A stretch of 11,435 nt of DNA from an uncultured Collinsella sp. (GTDB taxonomy: Bacteria; Actinomycetota; Coriobacteriia; Coriobacteriales; Coriobacteriaceae). Below, piece by piece: positions 1 to 6,640 of this stretch (position 1 is its first letter; every line of letters begins with the position of its first letter). The notes beneath the pieces are model-generated. The model searched no databases, had not been told where the DNA came from, and saw only the letters and a list, made by a program, of their open reading frames with translations. A program made the position numbers and the translations under genes. The stretch spans positions 1-11,435 of the forward strand of contig CABUOF010000060.1 in assembly GCA_902493125.1 (NCBI GenBank), given 5' to 3'.

Positions 1-469
1 CGACGGAGCACGTGGCAGAGACCTCCTGGCTCTCTGCCTTGGCAGGCTGAGCCTTGGCCTCTCCAGCGGCAGAGACAACGGCGGTGTCCTGCTTCGAGGC
101 ATCGGACGTCGATGCAGCCGGTGCCTCATTGCCGGCAGCGCTATCGTCCTCAGTCTTGTCGGTAGGGCCCGAAGCTGTCGCAGCGGCATCTTGCTCGGCA
201 GTGCCCCCATTCGCCACCATGCCGCTCGCATTGAGGTCGGCAGCAGGGCTTGTCGCGGACTCACCAGAGCCGTTCTCGGCAAGCGGTGCCGCCTGAGCCA
301 CAGCCTCGGCAATGCCCTCGGCGCCCTCGGCCCACAGCTGAGCCGGCGTGGTGCCAAAGGCCATCGCGAAGGCCAGGAATGCCACCAGGTAGCGCTTTGC
401 CACGCCGCGCGCGATTACGCCACGGCGACGAAGCGAGGCACGCTGGCACTCGTCCTCAAACATATCCAT
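1..469 (-). CDS. Secreted surface protein, N-terminal part (C-terminus beyond left edge)
   Basis: The frame is open from an ATG at 469 to the window edge, giving 156 residues and no stop. The N-terminus has a basic stretch (LRRR, AKR) and then a hydrophobic segment (LVAFLAFAMAFG) ending in AQLWA-EG, so I read an export signal cleaved near residue 47. The rest is low-complexity and rich in Ala, Glu, Ser, Thr and Asp, as in the stalk or linker of Gram-positive wall-anchored proteins. A GGAG lies 4 nt before ATG 469 and 10 nt before an in-frame ATG at 463, so either start is possible. The gene lies directly downstream of a cobalamin riboswitch. By inference it may therefore take part in corrinoid capture or a B12-dependent process at the cell surface, but no functional domain is visible in this fragment. 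Confidence 0.8.
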   Translation of the reverse strand, partial: MDMFEDECQRASLRRRGVIARGVAKRYLVAFLAFAMAFGTTPAQLWAEGAEGIAEAVAQAAPLAENGSGESATSPAADLNASGMVANGGTAEQDAAATASGPTDKTEDDSAAGNEAPAASTSDASKQDTAVVSAAGEAKAQPAKAESQEVSATCSV

Positions 470-611
470 TTGTCTCCTACTGTCTGTACTTGGAGCGTTG
501 CCTTGAGACTGCCCCACGTCATCGCGCATGTTGCGCTCGAGTTCCCCCATCGGGGTCCCCCTTCCCTCCAGAGCCCTATGCACACCGGCGGCATACGCCG
601 CAGCCGCATGC

Positions 612-786
612 AAGATGGGAGGCGATCCGACTTAACCTTAACGGCTCAGGCGCGCCGTCCGATCTGCGACGCGAACATCCCGAGCCAAGAGGAATTACGG
701 TTACTGGTACAGCCGGGGACTTGCACCCCGATTCTCCCAAACGCGCAGGAAAACCGCGCATTCGTGCGTCTCCGCACCACCATCTA
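612..786 (-). promoter_or_regulatory. Cobalamin (B12) riboswitch
   Basis: Read on the minus strand, the leader contains the conserved cobalamin-riboswitch core. GGTGG (781-777) is followed by GGGAGAAT (738-731), GGGGTGCAAGTCCCCGGCTG (728-709) and CAGTAACCGTAA (706-695), and then by a B12-box-like AGTCGGATCGCCTCCC (632-617). A closing P1 helix is visible: AGATGG (785-780) pairs perfectly with CCATCT (618-613). The aptamer ends about 143 nt before the start of the surface-protein gene. The intervening stretch can form a GC-rich hairpin (GCGGC-GTAT-GCCGC, near 590-603) but has no U-tract, so translational control is more likely than termination. The family assignment rests on motif order and base pairing seen by eye, not on a covariance-model score. 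Confidence 0.88.
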
Positions 787-794
787 GGCCATCG

Positions 795-823
795 ATTATT
801 ACCGTCAAAATGGTATCACGCAA
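795..823 (-). promoter_or_regulatory. Candidate promoter of the riboswitch-surface protein transcript
   Basis: On the minus strand a -10-like AATAAT (800-795, 5 of 6 to consensus) stands 17 nt downstream of TTGCGT (823-818, 3 of 6). Transcription would start around 786-789, exactly at the 5' side of the riboswitch P1 helix, which supports the assignment. The -35 overlaps the U-tract of the upstream terminator. Confidence 0.5.
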
Positions 824-849
824 AAGGGCCTCGCACGCAGGCGAAGCCC
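822..849 (-). terminator. Rho-independent terminator of the phasin-ABC1 unit
   Basis: On the minus strand GGGCTTCGC (849-841) pairs with GCGAGGCCC (834-826): nine pairs, one of them G-U, around a 6-nt loop. TTTT follows (825-822). It lies about 50 nt past the stop codon of the ABC1-kinase gene. Confidence 0.8.
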
Positions 850-900
850 ATGGTAAAAGCTATTGTTTGCGATAGGAAAATGCGGTGACGGTCGCAGACT

Positions 901-2523
901 CTAGTGCTTGCCGCCGTGGCTGTTGAGCCAGATATTGCGGCCCAGCATAAGTGCCAGCACCAGCGCGCTCACGTAGCCCATAAAGCCAATGACTGGGATA
1001 CCAAACACAACCGGCTCGATGCGCGCGTAGTACACCACCGACGAACCGATAAACAGGCCGGCAATCACAATTGCCATCGACATGCGGTCGATAATTCCGC
1101 CCAGCTGTCGCAGCGCCTTATCGCTGCTCATGATCTGCGTGTTTACCTTAAGCTGTCCGCGCGTGAGCATGCGCGATGCCAAGCCCAGATACTCGGCCGC
1201 CTCGAGCGAGCCTTTTGCCGCGCGATAGCTGCTCGCGGCAAGATCGCGCCCCATTTCGCGGACGCGTGCATAGGTGCTCTTCTCGTTTTTGATGTGCGTC
1301 TGGATGATCTGGATCATGTTGACGTTGGGCATGTACTCGGTCAGCAGGCCCTCAAGCGTCACCATGCCGCGCGCGAACATCGTCACCACGCTCGGCAGCT
1401 CAACTTCGTTTTTGCGCGCCAGGTTTAGCAGCGAGGTCAAAAACTCGCCGATATCAAGATCTTTAAGGTCAAGACCCGCAAAGTCGGCGACGATAAAGTC
1501 CAAGTCGGACAAAAAGGCCGAATGGTCGAGCTCGGCCGAGTCGCCGCGCGTCACGGCAAAGCGCATGAGCGAATCCTTGAGCTTGGGCACGTCACCCTCG
1601 GCCACGGCGAAAATCATGTCCTTGACGATGCCACGGTCGTGGCTCGACATACGCCCGACCATGCCCAAGTCGATAAAGTAAACGATGCCGTCCTTGAGAA
1701 TGATGTTTCCCGCATGCGGGTCGGCATGGAAAAAGCCGTCATCAAGCACCTGCGACGAGTAGTCCTCGACAATCGCGGCACCGATCTTTTCCAAGTCATA
1801 GCCCTCGGCCACCAAGCGTTCAGGATCGGCGATCGAAATGCCGTCGACGTAGTCCATAACCACCACGTGTTCGGTGCACAGGTCCAGATAGGATTTAGGG
1901 CACGTCACGCCATGAACGCTCTTATGGAACTCGTAGAAGTCGTTGAGGTTTTTGGCCTCGGCCAAAAAGTTGGTCTCCTCGCGAAACGAGGTCCACAGCT
2001 CCTCGACCACGCCGTGCAGGTCAACGAATTGATCGGTGTTGACGAACTTGGAAACGATACGCACCACCGAGCGGATGATATCGATGTCCTGCGCCATAAC
2101 CTGCTGCGCACCGGGGCGCTGCACCTTGACGGCCACATCCTCGCCCGTCACCAGACGAGCGCGGTGCACCTGCGCGAGCGATGCGCTACCAAGCGGATTG
2201 GGATCGATCGCATCGAACATCTCCCCCAGGCGCAGGCCGTATTCTTCCTCCAGACAGCGAAGCACTACCTCGTACGGCACCGGCTCCACGTCGGAGCGCA
2301 GACGACGCAGCTCGTCGCAAAAGCGTTGCGGCAGAATCTCGGACCGGTTGGCCAGAATCTGCCCCATCTTGACGAACATAGGGCCGAGTTCCTCGAGCAG
2401 GCGGCGCAAACGAACCGGCGTGAGGTTATCCCACACGCGGTACTTTTTGACCAGGCGAACAATCTGCCCAATGCGTTCGCGACGACCCGCCGGCGTGAGC
2501 TGGTATTCCTCGTCCGGTGCCAT
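901..2523 (-). CDS. ABC1/AarF/UbiB-family protein kinase-like ATPase
   Basis: From the ATG at 2523 this is a 540-residue protein with the full ABC1/UbiB signature. It has the KxGQ motif (KMGQ, 52-55), the Ala-rich nucleotide loop (SASLAQ, 113-118), the beta-3 lysine (AVKVQ, Lys133), the EETNFLAEA segment (182-190), the catalytic-loop motif HADPHAGN (266-273) and the metal-binding DLG (285-287). Two hydrophobic C-terminal segments (about 481-500 and 505-526) suggest membrane anchoring. Family members act as atypical kinases or ATPases supporting isoprenoid-quinone and lipid metabolism; the substrate here is unknown. The start is uncertain. ATG 2523 has AGGAG 4 nt upstream and covers the whole family core. 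The longest version, from a GTG at 2616, adds an Arg-rich N-terminus with unusual codons and no ribosome site. An upstream ATG at 2659 in another frame looks more like real coding sequence (see separate entry). The gene follows the phasin-like gene as an operon. Confidence 0.9.
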   Translation of the reverse strand: MAPDEEYQLTPAGRRERIGQIVRLVKKYRVWDNLTPVRLRRLLEELGPMFVKMGQILANRSEILPQRFCDELRRLRSDVEPVPYEVVLRCLEEEYGLRLGEMFDAIDPNPLGSASLAQVHRARLVTGEDVAVKVQRPGAQQVMAQDIDIIRSVVRIVSKFVNTDQFVDLHGVVEELWTSFREETNFLAEAKNLNDFYEFHKSVHGVTCPKSYLDLCTEHVVVMDYVDGISIADPERLVAEGYDLEKIGAAIVEDYSSQVLDDGFFHADPHAGNIILKDGIVYFIDLGMVGRMSSHDRGIVKDMIFAVAEGDVPKLKDSLMRFAVTRGDSAELDHSAFLSDLDFIVADFAGLDLKDLDIGEFLTSLLNLARKNEVELPSVVTMFARGMVTLEGLLTEYMPNVNMIQIIQTHIKNEKSTYARVREMGRDLAASSYRAAKGSLEAAEYLGLASRMLTRGQLKVNTQIMSSDKALRQLGGIIDRMSMAIVIAGLFIGSSVVYYARIEPVVFGIPVIGFMGYVSALVLALMLGRNIWLNSHGGKH

Positions 2524-2659
2524 CGGGCTCCTCGGGCACCATATCGACAGCGCGTGGCTTCTTGCGAGCGCCCGAGACGGCAGCGTCGACCTCATCGACA
2601 ACCGCCGCCTCGTCACCCAGAGGATCTAGATTGTTGTAATCGGTGGTGGAATCTGCCAT
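2426..2659 (-). CDS. Short out-of-frame ORF before the ABC1 gene: lost N-terminus or overlapping small gene
   Basis: An ATG 8 nt past the stop of the phasin-like gene opens a 77-residue frame beginning MADSTTDYNNLDPL. Its first ~45 codons (to VDMVPEEPD, about 2525) use ordinary GC-rich coding codons (GAC, GAG, GTC, GCC) and give an acidic peptide. The ABC1 frame over the same bases gives AGG/CGG-rich, implausible sequence. Past about 2520 the quality reverses, and this frame runs on to a stop inside the ABC1 gene. The simplest reading is that this was the true N-terminal extension of the ABC1 protein and that one extra base near 2505-2530 now separates it. The alternative is a genuine small ORF translationally coupled to its neighbours. 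Confidence 0.4.
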   Translation of the reverse strand: MADSTTDYNNLDPLGDEAAVVDEVDAAVSGARKKPRAVDMVPEEPDGTGRGIPAHAGGSSRTHWADCSPGQKVPRVG

Positions 2660-2667
2660 CTGCGCTG

Positions 2668-3084
2668 CTACTCGGCCTCTTCGGTATCCTTCGCATCGTC
2701 GGGCTCAACGGACTCGACGGGCACCGAGGTCACGTTGTCCTCGACCGAATCGACGATGTCGCGCACATGGGCCAGGAAGGCCGTACGCTCGGGCGCAGTC
2801 ATAACGCGGACGCGAGCCAGAATGAGCTCGTCGAGCACGCGTTGGGCCGCGGTCTCGCCCTGCATGCCCAGACGCTCGGTCAGGTCGGAGATGGTACCGC
2901 CGGCCTGCTCGAACATGTCGGACACACTGCGGGCGATATCGGGGGTGGCGGTGTCCTTGCGGACCTGCTCGCCTTTGGTATTAAGGTCGTCGAGGACCTT
3001 CTTGCCGCCTTCAACAGCAACGGCGGCAGCGCCAAAGCCCACGTTAATGGCGCCGTTAACAAGCTGATCGAGTTTCATAACCAT
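2668..3084 (-). CDS. Phasin-like small helical protein
   Basis: The product is 138 residues from ATG 3084, chosen because GGAG stands 6 nt upstream; a TTG at 3096 would give only four extra residues. The N-terminus has an amphipathic Gly/Ala-rich segment (VNGAINVGFGAAAVAVEGG) and is followed by heptad-like, strongly helical sequence and an acidic Glu/Asp tail. This resembles the small phasin-like proteins (annotated as polyhydroxyalkanoate-synthesis-regulator phasins) that often sit beside ABC1/AarF kinase genes in Gram-positive bacteria. The ABC1-kinase gene follows here in the same direction. No PHA synthase is present in the window, so granule binding is not implied. A role as membrane-associated partner of the kinase is inference from position. 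Confidence 0.7.
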   Translation of the reverse strand: MVMKLDQLVNGAINVGFGAAAVAVEGGKKVLDDLNTKGEQVRKDTATPDIARSVSDMFEQAGGTISDLTERLGMQGETAAQRVLDELILARVRVMTAPERTAFLAHVRDIVDSVEDNVTSVPVESVEPDDAKDTEEAE

Positions 3085-3119
3085 GGTTGTCTCCAATCAC
3101 AAACAACTGCATTGGCGTT

Positions 3120-3149
3120 CTTGTACCCAAGATTGAGTGAAAGCGACAA
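3120..3149 (-). promoter_or_regulatory. Candidate promoter of the phasin-ABC1 unit
   Basis: On the minus strand TTGTCG (3149-3144) and TACAAG (3125-3120) are 18 nt apart, each matching 4 of 6 consensus bases, about 35 nt before the phasin-like start codon. They lie in the AT-richer 99-bp gap after the dipeptidase gene. Confidence 0.4.
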
Positions 3150-3183
3150 AGCGTTTTAGCACTATTCGATCGACGGGAAATCC

Positions 3184-4707
3184 CTACCTCACGTTGTCGT
3201 TCATCGCGAAAGAGTTCTTCATGGCGCAGCTCGTGGTGTAGAGCACCTTGCCCAGCAGGGCATCGGTCTCCACGCGCACAAGCTCGGCAAAGGCCTCGTT
3301 GGCGCGTGCAAGCTCGGCAGGCACCTCGGCCTCGGGTAGCGCGGCTACGGCAGCATCGACGTCATGGATCTGCTTGTGGCCCATGCCACCGACCTTCTCC
3401 TGATAATCCTCGACCGCGCGACCGCACTCATGGAAGCGGACGTCGGCCAGGGCGCCGATCAGGCGGTTGGCCCAGTAGAAGTTTTCGGACGTCACGCGAG
3501 CCTGCGTGTCGGCATAGTACTCGGGCATGGTCTCGACGTTGGCGTACAGCGGGACCAGCGCGTTAAACGAGTTGGAGCCAAAGGCCATCCACTGCACGGC
3601 GCGATACGCCGGCTGCGCATAGGGGCGCAGCTGCAACACGGCGAGCTGGCTGTTGCGGTTGATGCCGATGGGGCGATAGGCGCCGCGCGTGGCGGGCGTG
3701 CCCTTACTGCCGTAGCAGTCGTACTCCGTGCCCTGGTAGTGGCTCGAGAGTACGTACTTAATGTCCTCGATGGTCACCTTGCGCTCGGGCACACGGCTCC
3801 AGGGGATGTCGTCGCTCTCGGGCGTGTAGTCGGCGTCGGGGCCGTCCCACACATCGCTGGGGTTGAGGCAGCGCTGCATGTACCAGGCGCGCGGCGTGTT
3901 GTAGACGTGGTCGCTGTCGCTGTGCGAGCCAAAGGCCTCGCGCGGGTTAAAGACCGTCGCCGGGCCGTCGCCCTCGACGCCCAGCGTCAAGTCCAGATGC
4001 CACTCGGCCATCCAGGCGCGCAGGTCGGCGGAGCACATGTGGTCGGCCTGGTCGCCCTCGGCGTCGTCCAGGTCAAAGCTGTCGATACCCAGCTGGTTAG
4101 GCATGGTCACATAGGCGTCGTCGGGCACGCGCTTGGCGATCCAGTGATGGCCGCCGATGGTCTCGAGCCACCAGATCTCGTCCACGTCGCTAAAGGCGAT
4201 GCCGTTGTTCTCGTAGGTGCCGTAGCGCTCGAGCAGGTCGCCCAGGATACGGACGCCGTCGCGGGCGGACTTGGCATACGGCAGGACCAGGGTCACCATG
4301 TCCTCCTCGCCCAGGCCACCAGGCTGCGCCGGCACATAGCCGTCCTCACCCTCGTTGCCCTTGGCGGGCACGTAGTCCACGAGCGGATCGGCGCCGCGAA
4401 CGCGCTCGTTGGTGGTGAGCGTCTCGGTTGCGGACATGCCAACATTGAGCTCGTTGAAGCCCGCCTCGGCCCAGATGCCGTGACCGGGAATAACATCGGG
4501 GACGCTCGTGTAGCGCATGGGGTTGTCGGGCAGCTCAACGGTCAGGTGGCTCAGGACGCTCGTATAGACGCGCGGCTGCTCGTCGGGATGCACCACGCGC
4601 ATGCGCTTGGGCTCAAATACCCCGTTGGACGAGTCCTCATTGCGGGCGACAAGCGTCGACCCGTCGTAGCTCGCATTCTTACCAACCAAAATCGTTGTGC
4701 ACGGCAT
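3184..4707 (-). CDS. pepD: C69-family dipeptidase (PepD-like)
   Basis: The 507-residue product opens with MPCTTILVGKNASYDGS followed by ARNED, the typical N-terminus of peptidase family C69, whose members are Ntn hydrolases that cut dipeptides with an N-terminal cysteine nucleophile (here Cys3). The start at 4707 is preferred over the ATG at 4713. AAGGAGG (4720-4714) touches the 4713 ATG with no spacing but stands 6 nt before 4707, and only the shorter form places the cysteine right behind the initiator. The C-terminus (YTTSCAMKNSFAMNDN) and the length suit the family. No export signal is visible, so it is probably cytosolic and recycles peptide-derived amino acids. It has its own upstream region; a weak -10-like TACACT (4749-4744) lacks a convincing -35. 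Confidence 0.93.
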   Translation of the reverse strand: MPCTTILVGKNASYDGSTLVARNEDSSNGVFEPKRMRVVHPDEQPRVYTSVLSHLTVELPDNPMRYTSVPDVIPGHGIWAEAGFNELNVGMSATETLTTNERVRGADPLVDYVPAKGNEGEDGYVPAQPGGLGEEDMVTLVLPYAKSARDGVRILGDLLERYGTYENNGIAFSDVDEIWWLETIGGHHWIAKRVPDDAYVTMPNQLGIDSFDLDDAEGDQADHMCSADLRAWMAEWHLDLTLGVEGDGPATVFNPREAFGSHSDSDHVYNTPRAWYMQRCLNPSDVWDGPDADYTPESDDIPWSRVPERKVTIEDIKYVLSSHYQGTEYDCYGSKGTPATRGAYRPIGINRNSQLAVLQLRPYAQPAYRAVQWMAFGSNSFNALVPLYANVETMPEYYADTQARVTSENFYWANRLIGALADVRFHECGRAVEDYQEKVGGMGHKQIHDVDAAVAALPEAEVPAELARANEAFAELVRVETDALLGKVLYTTSCAMKNSFAMNDNVR

Positions 4708-4777
4708 GCGCATCCTCCTTGAGCGAAGAAATCAAACGGCAACAGTGTATCGCTTCGGCACAAAAGGGCGAAACCAC

Positions 4778-4807
4778 GACCCCTCGAGACCCCTCAGGAC
4801 CCCTGTG
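4778..4807. repeat. Three tandem 10-bp direct repeats (GACCCCT iterons)
   Basis: GACCCCTCGA, GACCCCTCAG and GACCCCTGTG follow each other without spacing, sharing a 7-bp core every 10 bp, i.e. on the same face of the helix. They lie 71-100 bp upstream of the dipeptidase start and abut the left arm of the inverted repeat. The spacing suits an activator or repressor site, but no function is shown. Confidence 0.6.
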
Positions 4808-5033
4808 TGCAAAAAATGCCAAATATGAGTACTGTCACCAATTTAGTAGTAGCAAATTTCCTTATAACGAGTGCCAGAAATCCCCATTTGTCCAAAAGCA
4901 AGACAACGTTATTCCCCATAGGTTCAATAAAATGGGCTCCCTAGCGATAATGAATATCGCTAGGGAGCCCAAATCTCATAAAATATATGTGACTATCTTG
5001 GCAACAGTACTCATATTTGACGTTTTTTGCACA
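4806..5033. repeat. 42-nt imperfect inverted repeat pair bounding an intergenic element
   Basis: The left arm 4806-4847 and right arm 4992-5033 are inverted copies with 36 of 42 positions identical. The outer 30 positions match at 28, including a perfect 16-mer CAAATATGAGTACTGT. The arms are much more AT-rich than the surrounding genes. They fill the gap between folD and the dipeptidase gene, and the folD terminator lies off-centre between them. No target-site duplication is evident. It could be a MITE-like or REP-like repeat, or paired protein-binding sites. Confidence 0.75.
4925..4971 (-). terminator. Terminator of the fchA-folD operon
   Basis: A perfect 17-bp stem is formed by 4933-4949 and 4955-4971 around a 5-nt loop. 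On the minus strand it is followed by ATTTTATT (4932-4925). It lies about 100 nt past the folD stop. The plus-strand side is less U-rich (AAATCTC), so the minus direction is preferred. Confidence 0.75.
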
Positions 5034-5071
5034 GCGGGTATATAGCTGACCCTCTATACAGCCCAAAACGC

Positions 5072-5926
5072 CTATTTCGATGCACGCTCCGCTGCCTCGA
5101 TCACGTGTTTGGCGAGAATCGCCGTCGTTACAGCCCCCACGCCGCCCGGCACGGGAGTAATTGCGCCAACAACCGGCTCCGCAGCATCAAAATCAACGTC
5201 GCCGACCAGTTTTCCAGCGGCCTCATCCCAATTAATGCCAACATCGATGACTGTCTGGCCCCCACGAACCGCATCCGCGCCAATCGTGCGCGCGCGTCCA
5301 ACGGCCGCAACCACAATATCAGCCGCACGGCACTCGGCAGCCAAGTCGCGCGTATGCGTGTGGCACGTCGTCACCGTGGCATTGCGAGCCGTAAGCATGG
5401 CGGCAACGGGACGACCGATCACCAGCGACCGACCGACGACCGCGACCTTTGCCCCATCCAGCTCAACGTCGTAATGGTCCAGCAACGCCAACACGGCCTC
5501 GGCCGTGCAGGGAGCAAAGCCCTCGCCTCGCCCCGAAAGCGTGGTAAGCAGCGAGGCCGGTGTCATGGAGTCAACGTCCTTGGCGGGATCGAGCGCTGCG
5601 GCGACGGCGTTCTCGTCAAGGCCGGCGGGCAGCGGGCGGAACATCAGACAGCCATGAACAGCCGAATCGGTATTGATGTCCTCGACGGCCATCAACAGCT
5701 CGTCCTGCGAAACATCGGCAGGAAGCAAAACGCGGCGAGCCTCAATGCCAACCTTCTCGCAGCGCTTGAGGGCACCGCGCTCGTAGGACAGGTCGTCCTC
5801 GCGCTCGCCCACACGAACGATGGCCAGCGTCGGTACAACACCGCGCTCGCGCAGGGCTGCACAGCGAGCAGCAAGTTCCTCGGTCAAAGCGCGAGCAACG
5901 GGAGCACCCTTCAGCAGTTCAGCCAT
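5072..5926 (-). CDS. folD: Methylene-tetrahydrofolate dehydrogenase (FolD family), probably without cyclohydrolase activity
   Basis: The 284-residue product from ATG 5926 has GAGG 6 nt upstream; longer starts would run into fchA. Family motifs seen are the Tyr48 segment (SYERGALKRCEKVGI, 47-61), PLPAG (98-102), KDVD with Asp119, the NAD(P)-binding loop VVGRSLVIGRP (163-173) and the signature ITPVPGGVG (256-264). FolD oxidises 5,10-methylene-THF and usually also hydrolyses methenyl-THF. In an ungapped alignment by eye with E. coli FolD, the catalytic Lys of YxxxK becomes Ala52 and the Gln of the VQLPLP segment becomes Phe96, while Tyr48 and the Asp are kept. Loss of these two cyclohydrolase residues suggests a dehydrogenase-only enzyme. 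This fits fchA, a cyclohydrolase-type gene, lying 2 bp upstream in the same operon. Confidence 0.95.
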   Translation of the reverse strand: MAELLKGAPVARALTEELAARCAALRERGVVPTLAIVRVGEREDDLSYERGALKRCEKVGIEARRVLLPADVSQDELLMAVEDINTDSAVHGCLMFRPLPAGLDENAVAAALDPAKDVDSMTPASLLTTLSGRGEGFAPCTAEAVLALLDHYDVELDGAKVAVVGRSLVIGRPVAAMLTARNATVTTCHTHTRDLAAECRAADIVVAAVGRARTIGADAVRGGQTVIDVGINWDEAAGKLVGDVDFDAAEPVVGAITPVPGGVGAVTTAILAKHVIEAAERASK

Positions 5927-5928
5927 GG

Positions 5929-6561
5929 CTATCCTCTCTTCCTTGCAGCGTCGGAGGCGCGGCGCGCCAGCGCATCGGCGCGCGGCAACCATGTGTCGAG
6001 CAACTCATCACACGCCGTCTCGAGCTCCTCAGCACGAACGCGATCTTTCATAGACGTGGTGTTCGCAAAGAGCGTCAAGCTCGCGCCCTGCATAGCGGCA
6101 CGGCAGAACACGGCGCCGCACGCCACATCGGACAGCAGCTGACGTGAACCCTTGTCGGCCATGTCCTCGAGCAGCGCCAGCGCACGCCCGCAGGCATCCA
6201 TAATGCGATACGGCGGCATAGCGGCCACATGCAGCGCATCCTGAATCGCGGTCGCTCGAGCCGGATCGTCACGCGGAATACCGTACGCCGTGGACACCTG
6301 CCCGTAGGCACGAACGTCCTCGGCGACCAGACCCACAAGTTCCTGCGCCAACTCATCCGCCTGGGCAAACGAACGCGTCAGATCGTCTGCGCGATCGGCA
6401 AGCGCAGGGTTTGTCGCCCCATAGCGAGCAACCATCCCGCAAAGCGAGGCGCCCAGTGCACCTACAAAGGCGCTCGCGCTACCGCCGCCGGGAACCGGCT
6501 CGCGTGCGGCAAGCGCCTCGGCAAAACCGTGACAGGTTTTATCCATCATCTCTTGGCTCAT
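5929..6561 (-). CDS. fchA: FchA/cyclodeaminase-family protein, likely methenyl-THF cyclohydrolase
   Basis: From ATG 6561 this is a 210-residue, mostly helical protein with the family hallmark EPVPGGGSASA (21-31) and the later conserved stretch SDVACGAVFCRAAMQGASLTL. The family comprises the cyclodeaminase half of FTCD and clostridial FchA, which converts 5,10-methenyl-THF to 10-formyl-THF. No formiminotransferase domain or histidine-utilisation gene is nearby. The 2-bp distance to folD favours the cyclohydrolase role in one-carbon metabolism over formimino-THF deamination. The start is not certain: ATG 6561 has AAGG 11 nt upstream and gives the normal family length, while ATG 6621 adds 20 residues without any ribosome site and would make the palindrome at 6599-6614 coding. 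Confidence 0.88.
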   Translation of the reverse strand: MSQEMMDKTCHGFAEALAAREPVPGGGSASAFVGALGASLCGMVARYGATNPALADRADDLTRSFAQADELAQELVGLVAEDVRAYGQVSTAYGIPRDDPARATAIQDALHVAAMPPYRIMDACGRALALLEDMADKGSRQLLSDVACGAVFCRAAMQGASLTLFANTTSMKDRVRAEELETACDELLDTWLPRADALARRASDAARKRG

Positions 6562-6598
6562 ACGCACACGCACCTTCAAGTCATATATATCGGTCGGG

Positions 6599-6614
6599 CG
6601 GCCGACGTCGGCCG
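6599..6614. promoter_or_regulatory. 16-bp perfect palindrome upstream of fchA
   Basis: CGGCCGACGTCGGCCG is perfectly self-complementary and has a flanking GGTCGG / CCGACC pair. It stands 38 bp before the preferred fchA start, beside an AT-rich TATATAT (6584-6590). It could be an operator, or a hairpin in the 5' leader if transcription begins at the promoter proposed further upstream. Confidence 0.5.
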
Positions 6615-6640
6615 ACCGCATCGATCACGTAATGGTGCTA

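Noticed and set aside
191..888. Plus-strand frames of about 200 residues over the left end and riboswitch
   Set aside because: They are Arg/Pro/His-rich, have no ribosome sites and run antisense through a gene start and the riboswitch core.
2524..2616. GTG start at 2616 for the ABC1-kinase gene
   Set aside because: The added 31 residues are Arg/Ser-rich with rare AGG/CGG codons and no ribosome site; the alternate frame over the same bases looks like real coding sequence.
904..4722. Long plus-strand frames opposite the ABC1, phasin-like and dipeptidase genes (up to 545 residues)
   Set aside because: They are antisense shadows of GC-rich genes: His/Arg/Val-rich composition, no family motifs, and the opposite strand carries complete recognised proteins.
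4695..5045. 116-residue plus-strand ORF in the gap between the dipeptidase gene and folD
   Set aside because: It covers the inverted repeats and the terminator stem, has no ribosome site and resembles no known protein composition.
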